A stretch of DNA of 64,000 nt from JAHJDR01 sp964609965 (GTDB lineage: Bacteria > UBA10199 > JADGCS01), in the NCBI GenBank assembly GCA_964609965.1, contig CAZSTS010000012.1:1-64000 (forward strand), in the 5' to 3' direction. The notes beneath the pieces are model-generated. The model ran no database searches, was not told where the DNA came from, and was given only the letters and a program-made list of their open reading frames with translations. The first letter of the stretch is position 1. Every line of letters begins with the position of its first letter. Shown one piece after another: positions 17,433-26,654 of this stretch. Position numbers and translations under genes: made by a program.

Positions 17433-17804
17433 TCAATGATCGTCTGCAAAAGAACGTTCCACCCTTTCTTGTTCTTCTTTACATCGAATACAAAGATCTG
17501 TCACAGGTCTAGCTTCGAGACGCTTCACGCCAATTTCTTCTTCACAGCTTTCACAAACACCGTATTCCTTAGTTTCGATCTTTTCTAGGGCCTTATTGAT
17601 TTTCTTAAGCAAAGTCCGTTCGCGGTCACGGAGGCGAATACTCATATTTTGGTCAGATTCTGTAGAAGCTAAATCAACTTCATCAAAAAGCTCTTCTTCT
17701 TTAAAAGAATAGACGGGCTCTCCAACAGATGCCGATTGCTTGATGATCTCTTCTTTTCTTTTTTCGAGTATTTCTTTGAATTTTTTTAATTCTGACTTTT
17801 TCAT
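17433..17804 (-). CDS. DksA/TraR family zinc-finger transcription factor
   Basis: 123 aa, with GGAG before the ATG. An N-terminal coiled coil (residues about 1-75) is followed by a four-cysteine zinc finger CESCEE...CIRCKEE. This is the DksA architecture. In such proteins the acidic tip of the coiled coil enters the RNA polymerase secondary channel and works with ppGpp. The coil here contains LFDEVDLASTESDQ, which has the acidic pair expected near the tip. It lies 115 bases downstream of rplT and may share its transcript. Confidence 0.88.
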   Translation of the reverse strand: MKKSELKKFKEILEKRKEEIIKQSASVGEPVYSFKEEELFDEVDLASTESDQNMSIRLRDRERTLLKKINKALEKIETKEYGVCESCEEEIGVKRLEARPVTDLCIRCKEEQERVERSFADDH

Positions 17805-17919
17805 AAATACGACTCCAAAAAATAAATATCTCGCTCCCCATTAAAAAGAATAAGAATTATCCATTAAATAGGGATTGTCAATCAATTATCATCTTACGAG
17901 TTACAGCTAACCACTTGTA

Positions 17920-18279
17920 TTAAGCAGCTATTTTTTCTTTTACCTGATTCACTAACTCTGTAAATGCTTTTGGATTTGATACTGCTAAATTTGAAAGGAC
18001 CTTACGATCAAGTTCTGAATTTAATTTTTTGAGACCGTAAATAAAACGAGAATAACTTAGTCCCTCTGCCTTTACTGCAGCATTAATTCGAATAATCCAC
18101 AATGCTCTGAAATCACGTTTTTTTGTCTTTCGATCACGGTACGCAAATTGTTCAGCTCGGTGGACTCGCTCAACTGCTGTTCTATAAAGTTTTGATTGTC
18201 CGCCCCGAAAACCTTTTGCTTTTTTTAGGACGACATTTCTTCTTTTCCTGGCTTTACACCCTCTCTTGGCTCGTGCCAT
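17920..18279 (-). CDS. rplT: 50S ribosomal protein L20
   Basis: 119 aa, the normal length. The highly basic N-terminus (ARAKRGCKARKRRNVVLKKAKGFRGGQSKLYRTA) and the KRDFRALWIIRINAA block are diagnostic. L20 binds 23S rRNA early in 50S assembly. AAGGAG precedes the ATG. It follows rpmI by 133 bases, as in the common rpmI-rplT operon. Confidence 0.97.
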   Translation of the reverse strand: MARAKRGCKARKRRNVVLKKAKGFRGGQSKLYRTAVERVHRAEQFAYRDRKTKKRDFRALWIIRINAAVKAEGLSYSRFIYGLKKLNSELDRKVLSNLAVSNPKAFTELVNQVKEKIAA

Positions 18280-18412
18280 TGTTTCTCCTTTTGCCTGTCT
18301 GGCGCCTGTCTAATCAAAAATCAAACAAGTCTTCATTGCCAGAACAAAGCTTTTGATTCGTTCGAAAAAGGAAATCTTTCTTCCCCGCTCCAAACTCATC
18401 ACTCATAGCTTT

Positions 18413-18610
18413 CTAAGCGTATGGTAATAATTGCTCTACATTCTTTTGATCTGCTGGATGCACATAGGCTGTCTTACGTGCGTTGCGTTTCATCTTAGTA
18501 GTTTTGTGCTCTAATATATGAGATTTATAGGCTTTTTTAAATTTAATTTTGCCCTTTTTGGTCTTTTTAAATCTCTTTGCAGCGCCTTTACATGTTTTAA
18601 TTTTTGGCAT
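18413..18610 (-). CDS. rpmI: 50S ribosomal protein L35
   Basis: 65 aa. MPKIKTCKGAAKRFKKTKKGKIK and the HILEHKTTKMKR block are typical of L35. It lies directly upstream of rplT. infC, which usually precedes rpmI, is not found here; the upstream neighbour is a CDP-alcohol phosphatidyltransferase on the far side of a 282-bp repeat-containing gap. Confidence 0.96.
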   Translation of the reverse strand: MPKIKTCKGAAKRFKKTKKGKIKFKKAYKSHILEHKTTKMKRNARKTAYVHPADQKNVEQLLPYA

Positions 18611-18807
18611 TGTTCATTCCTCTGATTTCAATTCACAGTTTCAGCCCAAGCTGAAGCCATGAACTCCTAACTATCGAAGTGCGCCTATCTATGGAAAAGG
18701 CAAGAATATTGCAATGATATTTTGCAATATTAGCAACATAAAACCCAAGATAAGCCCTAGATCCAAGCTTTCGCGGTAAATAACGAAAAATCAAGCCAAG
18801 CCAACTC

Positions 18808-18846
18808 GTCCTCCATAGTCGGCCTAGGCCGACGAAGGAGGATTGA
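18808..18846. repeat. Hairpin repeat with TCGGCCTAGGCCGA core
   Basis: Outer arms TCCTCCATA...GAAGGAGGA enclose the perfect palindrome GTCGGCCTAGGCCGAC (18818-18833). It lies in the 282-bp gap 18611-18892 upstream of rpmI. Nothing else in that gap is a convincing gene; a short minus-strand reading frame crosses it but has no supporting features. Confidence 0.7.
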
Positions 18847-18892
18847 CGTGTTTGAACCTGTTTCTGAGTAAAATAAGAAGAATAGGGAAAAC

Positions 18893-19720
18893 TCAACCAG
18901 ATGAAGCTTCTTTTTTGTCTAATAATTTCATGATGTTAATTATTCTCTTGATCGCAGCTACATTACTCAAAAGAGTCACAAAGGATAAAGGAATCAAGTA
19001 AACATAGCCCACGAGACCTAGTATAGTCAGGCCTGGGAAATGAGAGTGGAAGAAAGGAAATAACAAATAGGCAAATACAGGGGCCAAAATGCCACCAGCT
19101 CCCAAATAAGCAATGCGTTCTGGACGCTGCATCATGCCTCCCGAATAATCAATTCCCATGGTTTCGCCCTTTGCTTTTGAATAACTTGTGAGCATCGAAC
19201 CTAAATAAGCCAACATAACGATCCAAAAAATAAAACTATCCCGGTAGAAAAAAGCTATGCCTGTAATAGTTAAACCTTCTGAAACTCGATCTAAACAAGA
19301 ATCAATAAACGAACCTGCCTCAGTGCAGCGCCCTGTTGCTCTTGCAACACGACCATCAAAAAAATCAAAACTAGCCCCTACCACCATGAGCCAACCAGCC
19401 AAACCAAAATGACCAATGGCAAAAGCAACACCTGCAAACATAGCAATAATTGATCCCATAATCGATATCGCATTGGGGCTAATATTGAAGTAAATGAAAA
19501 AATTGTAAATAGGGCTTAAGAGCCACATCCAGTATTCTCTAATCCATTTATTGAGGATAATAGAAGAGTGCCTCTCTTCAATATCAGGTGTTTTTGGCCG
19601 TTTTTTTGAAATAAAAATAAAAACAATAAGAGCAATAACAATATAGCCATTAATAATAAACAAAGGACCAAATGATGTCCAAAATACTGTTGAATCCATA
19701 TATAACCACCTTTTATTCAA
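18893..19720 (-). CDS. CDP-alcohol phosphatidyltransferase family membrane protein
   Basis: 275 aa with six or more hydrophobic segments. The family active-site pattern DGx2ARx8Gx3Dx3D is complete: DGRVARATGRCTEAGSFIDS, followed by CLD. These enzymes transfer a phosphatidyl group from CDP-diacylglycerol to an alcohol such as inositol phosphate, glycerol phosphate or serine in the inner membrane. The acceptor cannot be predicted. Its start overlaps the stop of the VanZ-family gene by 4 bases, so the two are co-translated. Confidence 0.88.
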   Translation of the reverse strand: MNKRWLYMDSTVFWTSFGPLFIINGYIVIALIVFIFISKKRPKTPDIEERHSSIILNKWIREYWMWLLSPIYNFFIYFNISPNAISIMGSIIAMFAGVAFAIGHFGLAGWLMVVGASFDFFDGRVARATGRCTEAGSFIDSCLDRVSEGLTITGIAFFYRDSFIFWIVMLAYLGSMLTSYSKAKGETMGIDYSGGMMQRPERIAYLGAGGILAPVFAYLLFPFFHSHFPGLTILGLVGYVYLIPLSFVTLLSNVAAIKRIINIMKLLDKKEASSG

Positions 19721-21027
19721 TGATTGATTGCTAAATACCGTTTTTTCAATCTTCTGTATAAGAACAAATAGAGGCTCATTGCTATAGCTGCACCGGCTAC
19801 ATTCATCAACCCTTCATACCACCTTGTCATCACACCATAAAGACTGACTTGAATGTGCTGATCTATAAAAGCAAATAAGATAATAATTATATGGGCCACA
19901 CTCCATAACTGAATACGACTCTTTTTTGAATGCCACCATGATTCCCATAAAATAGCTCGAAAATAAAATAACCCCAAAATAAAAAAATCAACTCCAGGAA
20001 AAAAAACGACCTTATTTATATAAAGAAACATTTTTTTCCAAAAGATATTTTGCATGGTAAGCACAATACCATTCTCAAAAACAGAGTGGGAAGATTGGCA
20101 AGACAAAAAAACGATAAGCCCTGCAATAAAGAATGGTGGTATGAAAAAATAAGCTCTTTGCCATGTTTTTCTTTTATAAATAGGATCAATAAGAACTTTG
20201 TTTCTAAACTTTTCGATTTGTTTGTCGAAATAATAAAAAACAGCTCCTAAAACATAACTACAAAGAGACCAGAGCAATTCTTTTGTTGATAAAGAACCGT
20301 TTTTCAAAACAACAAGGCTCATTTGATAAATCGCTAAAAACAAGCATCCAACAATGATTAATTTTAGCCAATCAATAGTGTGAAAACACAAACGGTCACG
20401 ACGAAGATAAAAATACCTAATTGTGAAAAGCCCTAAAACACCAAACTCAATCAACATAAATACAAAACCAAGATACGCATATTGTGTGAGCAGACCCTGT
20501 TTATAGTTTAAAATATTGAACCCTACCAAAACCACAAAATAGGTCATGGCTAAAACAGCCCCCATGACCCTCATGTCATTCTCTCTGAGCTGCCTTGCTG
20601 GCAAAGACTTCAAGCCAACAGCAAATCTCTTTAACATCAATACGTAAAACGCTCCGCCAAAAATCGCACCAATATTATCAACAACCCAATCAGATGTCTG
20701 CATACTACGATTGGGCACATAATATTGATGGAGCTCATCTAAAAAAGAGATACTAAGAATAATAAGGACAAAATATATCATCCAAGATCCTTTTATTCTT
20801 TTCTCTATATTATTTAAATAAAGAGCCCTAGCTAAGACAGCGCCTAACAAAGCATACAAAATAAAATGAACTAATTTATCAAAATAAGGAAAAGGAAAAT
20901 AAATGAGGCTTGCAAAGTTTTGCCCTGATATACTCGATAACAAAGTAATAAAAGCATAATAAAGAACGCAAGGCAGCCAAAGAATGATATGAGAATTTTT
21001 CGTGTTTTGATTATATGTCTCTGACAT
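19717..21027 (-). CDS. VanZ-family polytopic membrane protein
   Basis: 436 aa with about ten hydrophobic segments. The N-terminal third contains a VanZ-like signature: FPYFDKLVHFILYALLGAVL, then SFLDELHQYYVPNRSMQTSD followed by DNIGAIFGG. The C-terminal part has another set of membrane helices ending in a Lys/Arg-rich tail, possibly a weak second VanZ-like unit (KVVFFPGVDFFILGLFYF). VanZ confers teicoplanin resistance in enterococci, but most homologues have unknown functions. It is the first gene of the pair with the phosphatidyltransferase. Confidence 0.8.
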   Translation of the reverse strand: MSETYNQNTKNSHIILWLPCVLYYAFITLLSSISGQNFASLIYFPFPYFDKLVHFILYALLGAVLARALYLNNIEKRIKGSWMIYFVLIILSISFLDELHQYYVPNRSMQTSDWVVDNIGAIFGGAFYVLMLKRFAVGLKSLPARQLRENDMRVMGAVLAMTYFVVLVGFNILNYKQGLLTQYAYLGFVFMLIEFGVLGLFTIRYFYLRRDRLCFHTIDWLKLIIVGCLFLAIYQMSLVVLKNGSLSTKELLWSLCSYVLGAVFYYFDKQIEKFRNKVLIDPIYKRKTWQRAYFFIPPFFIAGLIVFLSCQSSHSVFENGIVLTMQNIFWKKMFLYINKVVFFPGVDFFILGLFYFRAILWESWWHSKKSRIQLWSVAHIIIILFAFIDQHIQVSLYGVMTRWYEGLMNVAGAAIAMSLYLFLYRRLKKRYLAINH

Positions 21028-21047
21028 TCGACATTCGACCTTGGCCT

Positions 21048-21548
21048 TTACATCTTGTATTTGCCAAAATCTTCTGGCTCAAGATTTTCGAGGATTTCCG
21101 TCCATTTTTGTGATTTCATTTGTTCTTCGGACTGGTTTACGTTTTCGAGCTTTCGAGACTTTTCAATCACTTTTTTATCTACAAAAATTGCGGCATTCGT
21201 TCTCAAAGCAATAGCTATGGCATCTGAAGGCCGACAATCGACAGAAAACTTTTTACCATGTCCAGAACAATGGATAATAGCAAAGAACGTATTGTCCATA
21301 AGGTCATTGATTTCGATGCGTTCAATTTTAGCACCTAATTTTTCGAGCAATACTTTGATGAGATCATGTGTCATAGGTCGAGAAAGTTCGATCTTTTCAA
21401 TCTCAGTTGCAATAGCAGAAGCTTCGATAAGACCGATCCAGATTGGTAGCGCAACTTTTCCATCTTCATCTTTTAAGATGACGATAGGCATATTCGTGAA
21501 AGGATCAATAGTGAGCCCTGAAACATTCATTTTTACTTGATCGACCAT
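21048..21548 (-). CDS. Bifunctional nuclease family (DUF151) protein
   Basis: 166 aa from the ATG at 21548 (MVDQVKMNV), preceded by AGGAG. The 14-residue upstream extension is dropped. Family features: PIVILKDEDGKVALPIWIGLIEASAIATE, then RPMTHDLI and SVDCRPSDAIAIALRTNAAIFV. DUF151 proteins occur across bacteria and plants; a plant member has nuclease activity, while the bacterial role is unclear. Follows miaB by 28 bases on the same strand. Confidence 0.88.
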   Translation of the reverse strand: MVDQVKMNVSGLTIDPFTNMPIVILKDEDGKVALPIWIGLIEASAIATEIEKIELSRPMTHDLIKVLLEKLGAKIERIEINDLMDNTFFAIIHCSGHGKKFSVDCRPSDAIAIALRTNAAIFVDKKVIEKSRKLENVNQSEEQMKSQKWTEILENLEPEDFGKYKM

Positions 21549-21576
21549 GTAGTTTGCTCCTCTACAACAATAAATA

Positions 21577-22911
21577 TCAACAATTTCCAAACAATGAGTG
21601 AGGATTAGCTTGTATAATCTTTACACTCACAAAATCACCAGGCTGATGTTGTTTCTCGGATTTAAAATGTACTTTTCTATTTCCCTCTGTTCTCCCCATA
21701 GAGGGATAAACATCTGCCAGATCAACCGTCTCAATAAGCACTGTTTGATCCGAACCTACACATCCCTGGTTCTGTTCTAAAGTAATCTTTTTATCAAACT
21801 CCTGCAAGATCTTTAATCGTTCGGACTTAGCCTGCTTGGAAACGTCATCTTGAAGATTTGCAGCAGAAGTGAAAGGCCGTGGCGAGTACACAAAAGAATA
21901 TATTTGAGTAAATCTCACCTGCGACATCACATCGAGTGTCCCTTGAAAATCTTGTTCAGTTTCACCAGGAAAACCAACAATAATATCAGTAGAAAAACTT
22001 ATCTGGTTATTAGCACCTTTGAGTCTTTCAACAAGGCTAAGATAATGTTCACGGGTGTATTTTCTGTTCATTAACTCGAGAACCTGGCTGGAGCCAGACT
22101 GCATTGGCAAATGAAAATGGGGTGCTAGTATGGGGTTATGAGCAAATTGCTCTATGAGATCATCACTCACATCACGTGGATGACTTGTCGCAAAACGAAG
22201 TCTCTTTAAATCTGTTTTCTGTGAAATCAATTCAAGAAGTTTTGAAAAACTAATTTCACTTCCATTTTTTACTCCATAAGAATTTACATTTTGCCCTAAC
22301 AAAGTAACTTCTTTGACGCCGCAATCTATGAGCTGTTTTATTTCTTCGATAATATCCTGAGAAGAACGCGAAACTTCTCGGCCACGGACATAAGGAACAA
22401 TGCAATAGGCACAAAAGTTATCACATCCCTTTTGAATGTTGACGAAGGCTTTTACAGGTATTTCTTCGACTTCTGGAAGCACATTAAGAAACTTATATTC
22501 ATCCTTTAATTCAAACCCTGTTTGATTAATGGTTCGAGAAGCGCCCTGTTTTTTCTCTTTTTCGAGTTGTTGTAAAATATTTGGCAAATGACGAATTTGA
22601 TCAGGCCCCATGATTATATCAATAAAAGGAAACCTCTTAGCTAAACCCTCTTTTTCCTGCTCTGCCACACACCCTGTCACACCAATCAGCATTTCTGGTT
22701 TATCTTCTTTGAGTTGACGTAAACGCCCTAATTCTGAGTATATTTTGTTCTCTGCTTTATCACGAATGCTACACGTATTGATCAGGACTAAATCGGCCTC
22801 AAAGGGATCAGAAGCCTTCTTGTAACCTAGGCCGCAGAGCAAGGACTGCATTTGCAAACTATCCTGCTCATTCATCTGACAGCCAAATGTTCTGATGTAT
22901 ACTTTCTTCAT
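21577..22911 (-). CDS. miaB: tRNA-2-methylthio-N6-dimethylallyladenosine synthase MiaB
   Basis: 444 aa from the ATG at 22911 (MKKVYIRTFGCQMNEQDS). The N-terminal UPF0004 domain has its three cluster cysteines (TFGCQMN, INTCSIRD, VTGCVAEQ). The radical SAM CxxxCxxC site is GCDNFCAYCIVPYVRGRE, and a C-terminal TRAM domain ends with PGDFVSVKIIQANPHSLFG. MiaB adds the methylthio group to i6A37 in tRNAs reading UNN codons. The upstream gap 22912-23081 is mostly a CAAATNNC-type stutter repeat. Confidence 0.96.
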   Translation of the reverse strand: MKKVYIRTFGCQMNEQDSLQMQSLLCGLGYKKASDPFEADLVLINTCSIRDKAENKIYSELGRLRQLKEDKPEMLIGVTGCVAEQEKEGLAKRFPFIDIIMGPDQIRHLPNILQQLEKEKKQGASRTINQTGFELKDEYKFLNVLPEVEEIPVKAFVNIQKGCDNFCAYCIVPYVRGREVSRSSQDIIEEIKQLIDCGVKEVTLLGQNVNSYGVKNGSEISFSKLLELISQKTDLKRLRFATSHPRDVSDDLIEQFAHNPILAPHFHLPMQSGSSQVLELMNRKYTREHYLSLVERLKGANNQISFSTDIIVGFPGETEQDFQGTLDVMSQVRFTQIYSFVYSPRPFTSAANLQDDVSKQAKSERLKILQEFDKKITLEQNQGCVGSDQTVLIETVDLADVYPSMGRTEGNRKVHFKSEKQHQPGDFVSVKIIQANPHSLFGNC

Positions 22912-22967
22912 AATGCGGCGCAGAGATAATAAATTGAGGAATTTAAAGCAATAGCTAGGTGAAATTA

Positions 22968-23076
22968 CAAATTCCAAGCACCAAATGACAAATAATTACC
23001 AAATCTCAAATACTAAATACCAAGAATTGGTTATTGTGGATTGAAATTTATTTGTTATTTGGAAGTTGGGATTTGA
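22968..23076. repeat. ACAAATTCC / CCAAATGAC stutter repeat
   Basis: A run of imperfect ACAAATTCCAAGCACCAAAT words, with a partly inverted ATTTGTTATTTGGAAGTTGG end. It fills the gap between miaB and the next minus-strand gene. The inverted halves could form a long AT-rich stem. Confidence 0.65.
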
Positions 23077-23081
23077 AACAG

Positions 23082-23426
23082 CTAATAAGACTCATCAAGC
23101 TTAATAGATCCAACGATTCTATGCACATCTTCATTATTGAGCTCATCCATAATGTCATGAAAGGCATCTTCTGAGCAATAACCCTCTGCTTTTCTTGAAA
23201 ATTGATCTTTGTTACGAAGGTCTTCGCGAATATTATCCATATACCCTTCAGGGTTCTTATGCATAATATGATCTATGTATTTATTGAGGTTTTTGACTGC
23301 CTTTTTCTTTTGACCGTCTTTAATCTTTTTCCAGTTTTTTAGATAATGAAAACGGCAATATCCACTGGTAGTTGCAGCATTCGTGCAGCCTTTTTGCTTA
23401 CATAATTTGACTGTTCTTACGGCCAT
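23082..23426 (-). CDS. Hypothetical protein with N-terminal Cys/His cluster
   Basis: 114 aa. Residues 9-27 (CKQKGCTNAATTSGYCRFHY) carry the spacing C-x4-C-x10-C-x2-H, a plausible zinc site also seen in the small C-x-H motifs of some nucleic-acid-binding proteins. The rest is helical and charged. No family name can be given. The start has no clear ribosome-binding site, but the Cys/His motif supports the frame. Confidence 0.6.
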   Translation of the reverse strand: MAVRTVKLCKQKGCTNAATTSGYCRFHYLKNWKKIKDGQKKKAVKNLNKYIDHIMHKNPEGYMDNIREDLRNKDQFSRKAEGYCSEDAFHDIMDELNNEDVHRIVGSIKLDESY

Positions 23427-23514
23427 AATATGAGTGTAATTCAGCGCAATTATTAAATATTACTAGAAAGATCCTCATGTATGGAACATCTCATATGATG
23501 TCAACCATTTAGTC

Positions 23515-23595
23515 GAGTTCCTAGCCCCTCGTTCCTTGTTCCTTGTGCCTCGATTCACGAGGTACGAAACACGAGGTACGAGGAACAAACTCACG
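23515..23595. repeat. CGAGGTACGAA stutter repeat, left of small membrane gene
   Basis: CTCGTTCCTTGTTCCTTGTG and then ACGAGGTACGAAACACGAGG words; the two halves are inverted relative to each other. It reaches the 3' end of the 79-aa membrane protein gene. Confidence 0.7.
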
Positions 23596-23830
23596 ACTCC
23601 GTCTCATCATCCCAATTATTGATGATCTCCTTTGAAAATCTTTTTTTATCCTTCATTTCATCAAGATTCTTCTCAAAACGATCATCGTCTTCCTTGAAAT
23701 TAAGCTCTCTTCTCATTTCACTCGAAACAACATCATCAATGGGCTTTTTTAAATATTTACGATCCCGATGATACCAAAGAATAATAAAGACGATAATAAT
23801 GAGGAGGGATAATGTAAAAAAAATTGTCAT
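23591..23830 (-). CDS. Small single-pass membrane protein
   Basis: 79 aa from the ATG at 23830 (MTIFFTLSLLIIIVFIILWY). Residues 2-20 are a strongly hydrophobic anchor followed by a basic HRDRKYLKK stop-transfer segment and a charged cytoplasmic tail of about 50 residues. Longer in-frame starts lie entirely in stutter repeat and are rejected. Function unknown. Lies just downstream of glnD. Confidence 0.6.
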   Translation of the reverse strand: MTIFFTLSLLIIIVFIILWYHRDRKYLKKPIDDVVSSEMRRELNFKEDDDRFEKNLDEMKDKKRFSKEIINNWDDETES

Positions 23831-23896
23831 AGCTTCGTGCTTCGTACTTCGTGCCTTGTGCCTCGAGGAACGAGGAACAAAGCACGAGGAACTCAA
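23829..23896. repeat. CGTGCTTCGTACTTCG stutter repeat, right of small membrane gene
   Basis: GCTTCGTGCTTCGTACTTCG followed by CGAGGAACGAGGAACAAAGC words. Together with 23515-23595 it brackets the 79-aa gene on both sides. It touches the 3' end of glnD. Confidence 0.7.
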
Positions 23897-23900
23897 GCAC

Positions 23901-26633
23901 CTAACCCCCTATCACATCAGACAACACACGCTTAATTTCTTCTAGTTTATGTTTATCTGTTATCTTTTGTCCAAAGATATCTTTTACGTATAATGTATCA
24001 ACGACCTGTTCAACTTTTGTAGAAATTTTTGAGAGTTCAACATAACATCCCTGACTAACCAGGCAATTCACAATATCATATATCAATCCCAAACGATCAT
24101 GTGTGAGCACGTCAATGACCGTGTAATATCCAGAAACATCGTTATCGATATGAATCTCTGTCTCAGCTTTTTGCACAGGCTTCTTCTGCATAAATTGAGG
24201 TCGTTTTCGTTTTATAATTAGATCTTTGATATGGCGACGGCCCAAGAAAACATCATAAAGATTTTGTCGCAAAACATCGACCACACCCACCTTCCTCAAA
24301 CTATCTTTACCCACACTCTGCACTCGCATCTTGATCAACACATGACCATCAGACAACATAAAATTTTCTATCGTGAAAATATTAATCCCTAGAGCTAATA
24401 AAACCCCTGTCACAAGCGGCATAACCCGAGGGTTTGATAATGTGTATATCAAGAGTTCGCTAAAAGTACCTTGATCAATCTCTTTTTCGACAAACAACAA
24501 GCTACTGTCATCATGATTAGTGATAAGACGAAAATGCTCACGAATCTCTTCGTCAGTATGAGAAAGAACATAGCGAGGTGATATGGATTGTAAGTAGAAC
24601 TCGAGTTTTTCGCTGTCGATTTTTGTTCTCATGCGTTTTAAAATGGCTTTTCTGACGTCTGTTACTTTTTTTCTGACAAAAGCTTCCGCGGATTGCTTGC
24701 TAGCAAGAACTTCTGCCGTCATCTCATAGAGTGTTTGTAACAAAGTATCTTTCCATTGAGTCCATGCCTCGGCGTTGACAGCTCGAACATCAGCCCAAGT
24801 GAGAACAAAAAGCATATTTAATTTATCCAAAGAGCCCACTGCTTTGGCAAACTCTGCTATCATATGAACATCTTGCAAATCGCGCCTTTGAGAAAGATGT
24901 GACATGATGAGATGTGAACGCACAAGAAACTCAACAATCTGACGATCAGAATCACTATACCCAAGGCGTTGCATGATTCTATCAGCTATCTCAGCACCTT
25001 TGATAGAATGATCCCCGCCTACTCCTTTTCCAATATCGTGAAAAAGAAGACCAAAACTAAAAAGATCTTTCCGTTCAATTTGTAAAGCAGCCTGACGATA
25101 CAGAGAAAATTCTTTGGTATACTCTGGATCTTTGACAAGATGAGAAACCTCATTAACAGAAAAAATTGAATGCGCATCAACAGTATAAACATGATACACA
25201 TCATGCTGTATCCGGTTACGTATACGTTGAAACTCAGGTATCAAAAAATCAAAAAAGTGAACATCATGCATCGCAAACAAGGCTTTGCCAAGATTATTAA
25301 AATCACCCATCAAAGATTTTAGATCCCTACACACGCCAGGATCTTCTCTAAAAGCATCATCAACACGATGGAGTTCTTTCATGATCTGATCACGAGTTAC
25401 AAAATGAACACCTAACCCAGTGCGCTGCACGTGGAGAAAAAGATTCATAAGCGCGTGAAAATTATTTTGAAACAACTGATCATCTCTCACCTTAATGGCG
25501 CCATCAGAAACACAAAAATTTTCATCAAGAACCCTGTCTTTTCCTTGTGATGTTGTTTTAGAAAGTTTTACCTTAAGATGAGAAGCAATTTTCTGAACCA
25601 AGGCCCGCACATGACGATTAACCTGCGTCGCAACAGTATAATAAGCACGCATGAAATTTTCGACACCCAAAGACGTTTCGTCGTCTATAAAACCCATTTC
25701 CCTAGCTAAGACTACCTGTGTTTCAAAGTTGAGCTGATCACTTTTTCTTTTGAGCAATACATGCAATTCATTCCTCAATCTGAGATAAAATTTAAAGGCA
25801 AACTCAAGCTCCTCACAAACTTGATCATTAACCAACCCCACTTCTTTAAAAGCTGCAAAACTACTCTTGAGTTGAATAATTCTTCCTAACCACCTGATAA
25901 ACTGTAAATCCCTCAAGCCACCCTCGCCCTCTTTAATATGGGGCTCTAATAAATAAACAGTTCCTCCATATTTTTTGAGTCGTTCATTCCTTTCATTCAC
26001 TTTTTCCAAGAACATCTTCTTTTGAAAAGAAGCTTTTTTCAACAACCCTCGTTTGGTGGTACGCAAATCTTTGAACAGGGCTTCATCACCAACCAAAAGT
26101 CTCATATCAAGGTGTGATGTAAAAATTGTTTGGTCTTCCTCGATAAATTGATAACTCTCCGCCACTGTTCTCACAGCGTGACCAACATCTAACTTGAGAT
26201 CCCACAAAACATACAATATCTTTTCAGAAAGATTCCGGCAAAAGTCTGCTGAGCCTGCTTCTGAGAGAAATAACAAGTCAATATCAGAAAGCACTGCCAT
26301 TTCCTCACGACCATAACCACCAGTAGCAATCAAAGAAATACTTTTGTACTCTTCTTTTTGTTTTGGATTTAATTCTTTTGAAAACTTTTCAAAAAGACCT
26401 ACAATCAATTGATCAATCATTTGAGATCGAAAACGATGAATGTCGATAGGCGAAATTTCTTGGCTGATTAATTGGGCAATAATCTTATTACACCCTTTAA
26501 GGTATTGACTGGCAATTTGAGTAACAGCTCCTTCAGCAAAACTAAGCTTAGGCATTAGGTTTTCTGCCTTTTGCCAATCAAATGGGAGTGTCTTCAGTTG
26601 GGGGAAGTTGGTGATTGTCGTGTTATTCTTCAT
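23901..26633 (-). CDS. glnD: Bifunctional [protein-PII] uridylyltransferase/uridylyl-removing enzyme
   Basis: 910 aa, the usual length. Domain order: nucleotidyltransferase with GGYGREEMAVLSDIDLLFL, a GlnE-like linker domain, an HD domain with LLFHDIGKGVGGDHSIKG and RSHLIMSH, and two C-terminal ACT domains that sense glutamine (the last around VIDVLTHDRLGLIYDIVNCL). GlnD modifies PII under nitrogen limitation and demodifies it when glutamine is high. No PII or glutamine synthetase gene is in the window. 21 bases separate it from mutS, so the two may be co-transcribed. Confidence 0.95.
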   Translation of the reverse strand: MKNNTTITNFPQLKTLPFDWQKAENLMPKLSFAEGAVTQIASQYLKGCNKIIAQLISQEISPIDIHRFRSQMIDQLIVGLFEKFSKELNPKQKEEYKSISLIATGGYGREEMAVLSDIDLLFLSEAGSADFCRNLSEKILYVLWDLKLDVGHAVRTVAESYQFIEEDQTIFTSHLDMRLLVGDEALFKDLRTTKRGLLKKASFQKKMFLEKVNERNERLKKYGGTVYLLEPHIKEGEGGLRDLQFIRWLGRIIQLKSSFAAFKEVGLVNDQVCEELEFAFKFYLRLRNELHVLLKRKSDQLNFETQVVLAREMGFIDDETSLGVENFMRAYYTVATQVNRHVRALVQKIASHLKVKLSKTTSQGKDRVLDENFCVSDGAIKVRDDQLFQNNFHALMNLFLHVQRTGLGVHFVTRDQIMKELHRVDDAFREDPGVCRDLKSLMGDFNNLGKALFAMHDVHFFDFLIPEFQRIRNRIQHDVYHVYTVDAHSIFSVNEVSHLVKDPEYTKEFSLYRQAALQIERKDLFSFGLLFHDIGKGVGGDHSIKGAEIADRIMQRLGYSDSDRQIVEFLVRSHLIMSHLSQRRDLQDVHMIAEFAKAVGSLDKLNMLFVLTWADVRAVNAEAWTQWKDTLLQTLYEMTAEVLASKQSAEAFVRKKVTDVRKAILKRMRTKIDSEKLEFYLQSISPRYVLSHTDEEIREHFRLITNHDDSSLLFVEKEIDQGTFSELLIYTLSNPRVMPLVTGVLLALGINIFTIENFMLSDGHVLIKMRVQSVGKDSLRKVGVVDVLRQNLYDVFLGRRHIKDLIIKRKRPQFMQKKPVQKAETEIHIDNDVSGYYTVIDVLTHDRLGLIYDIVNCLVSQGCYVELSKISTKVEQVVDTLYVKDIFGQKITDKHKLEEIKRVLSDVIGG

Positions 26634-26654
26634 CTGGAATCTGACATCGTTTTA

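Noticed and set aside
18633..18896. 87-codon minus-strand reading frame upstream of rpmI
   Set aside because: It crosses the hairpin repeat, has no ribosome-binding site or motif, and touches the 3' end of the phosphatidyltransferase gene.
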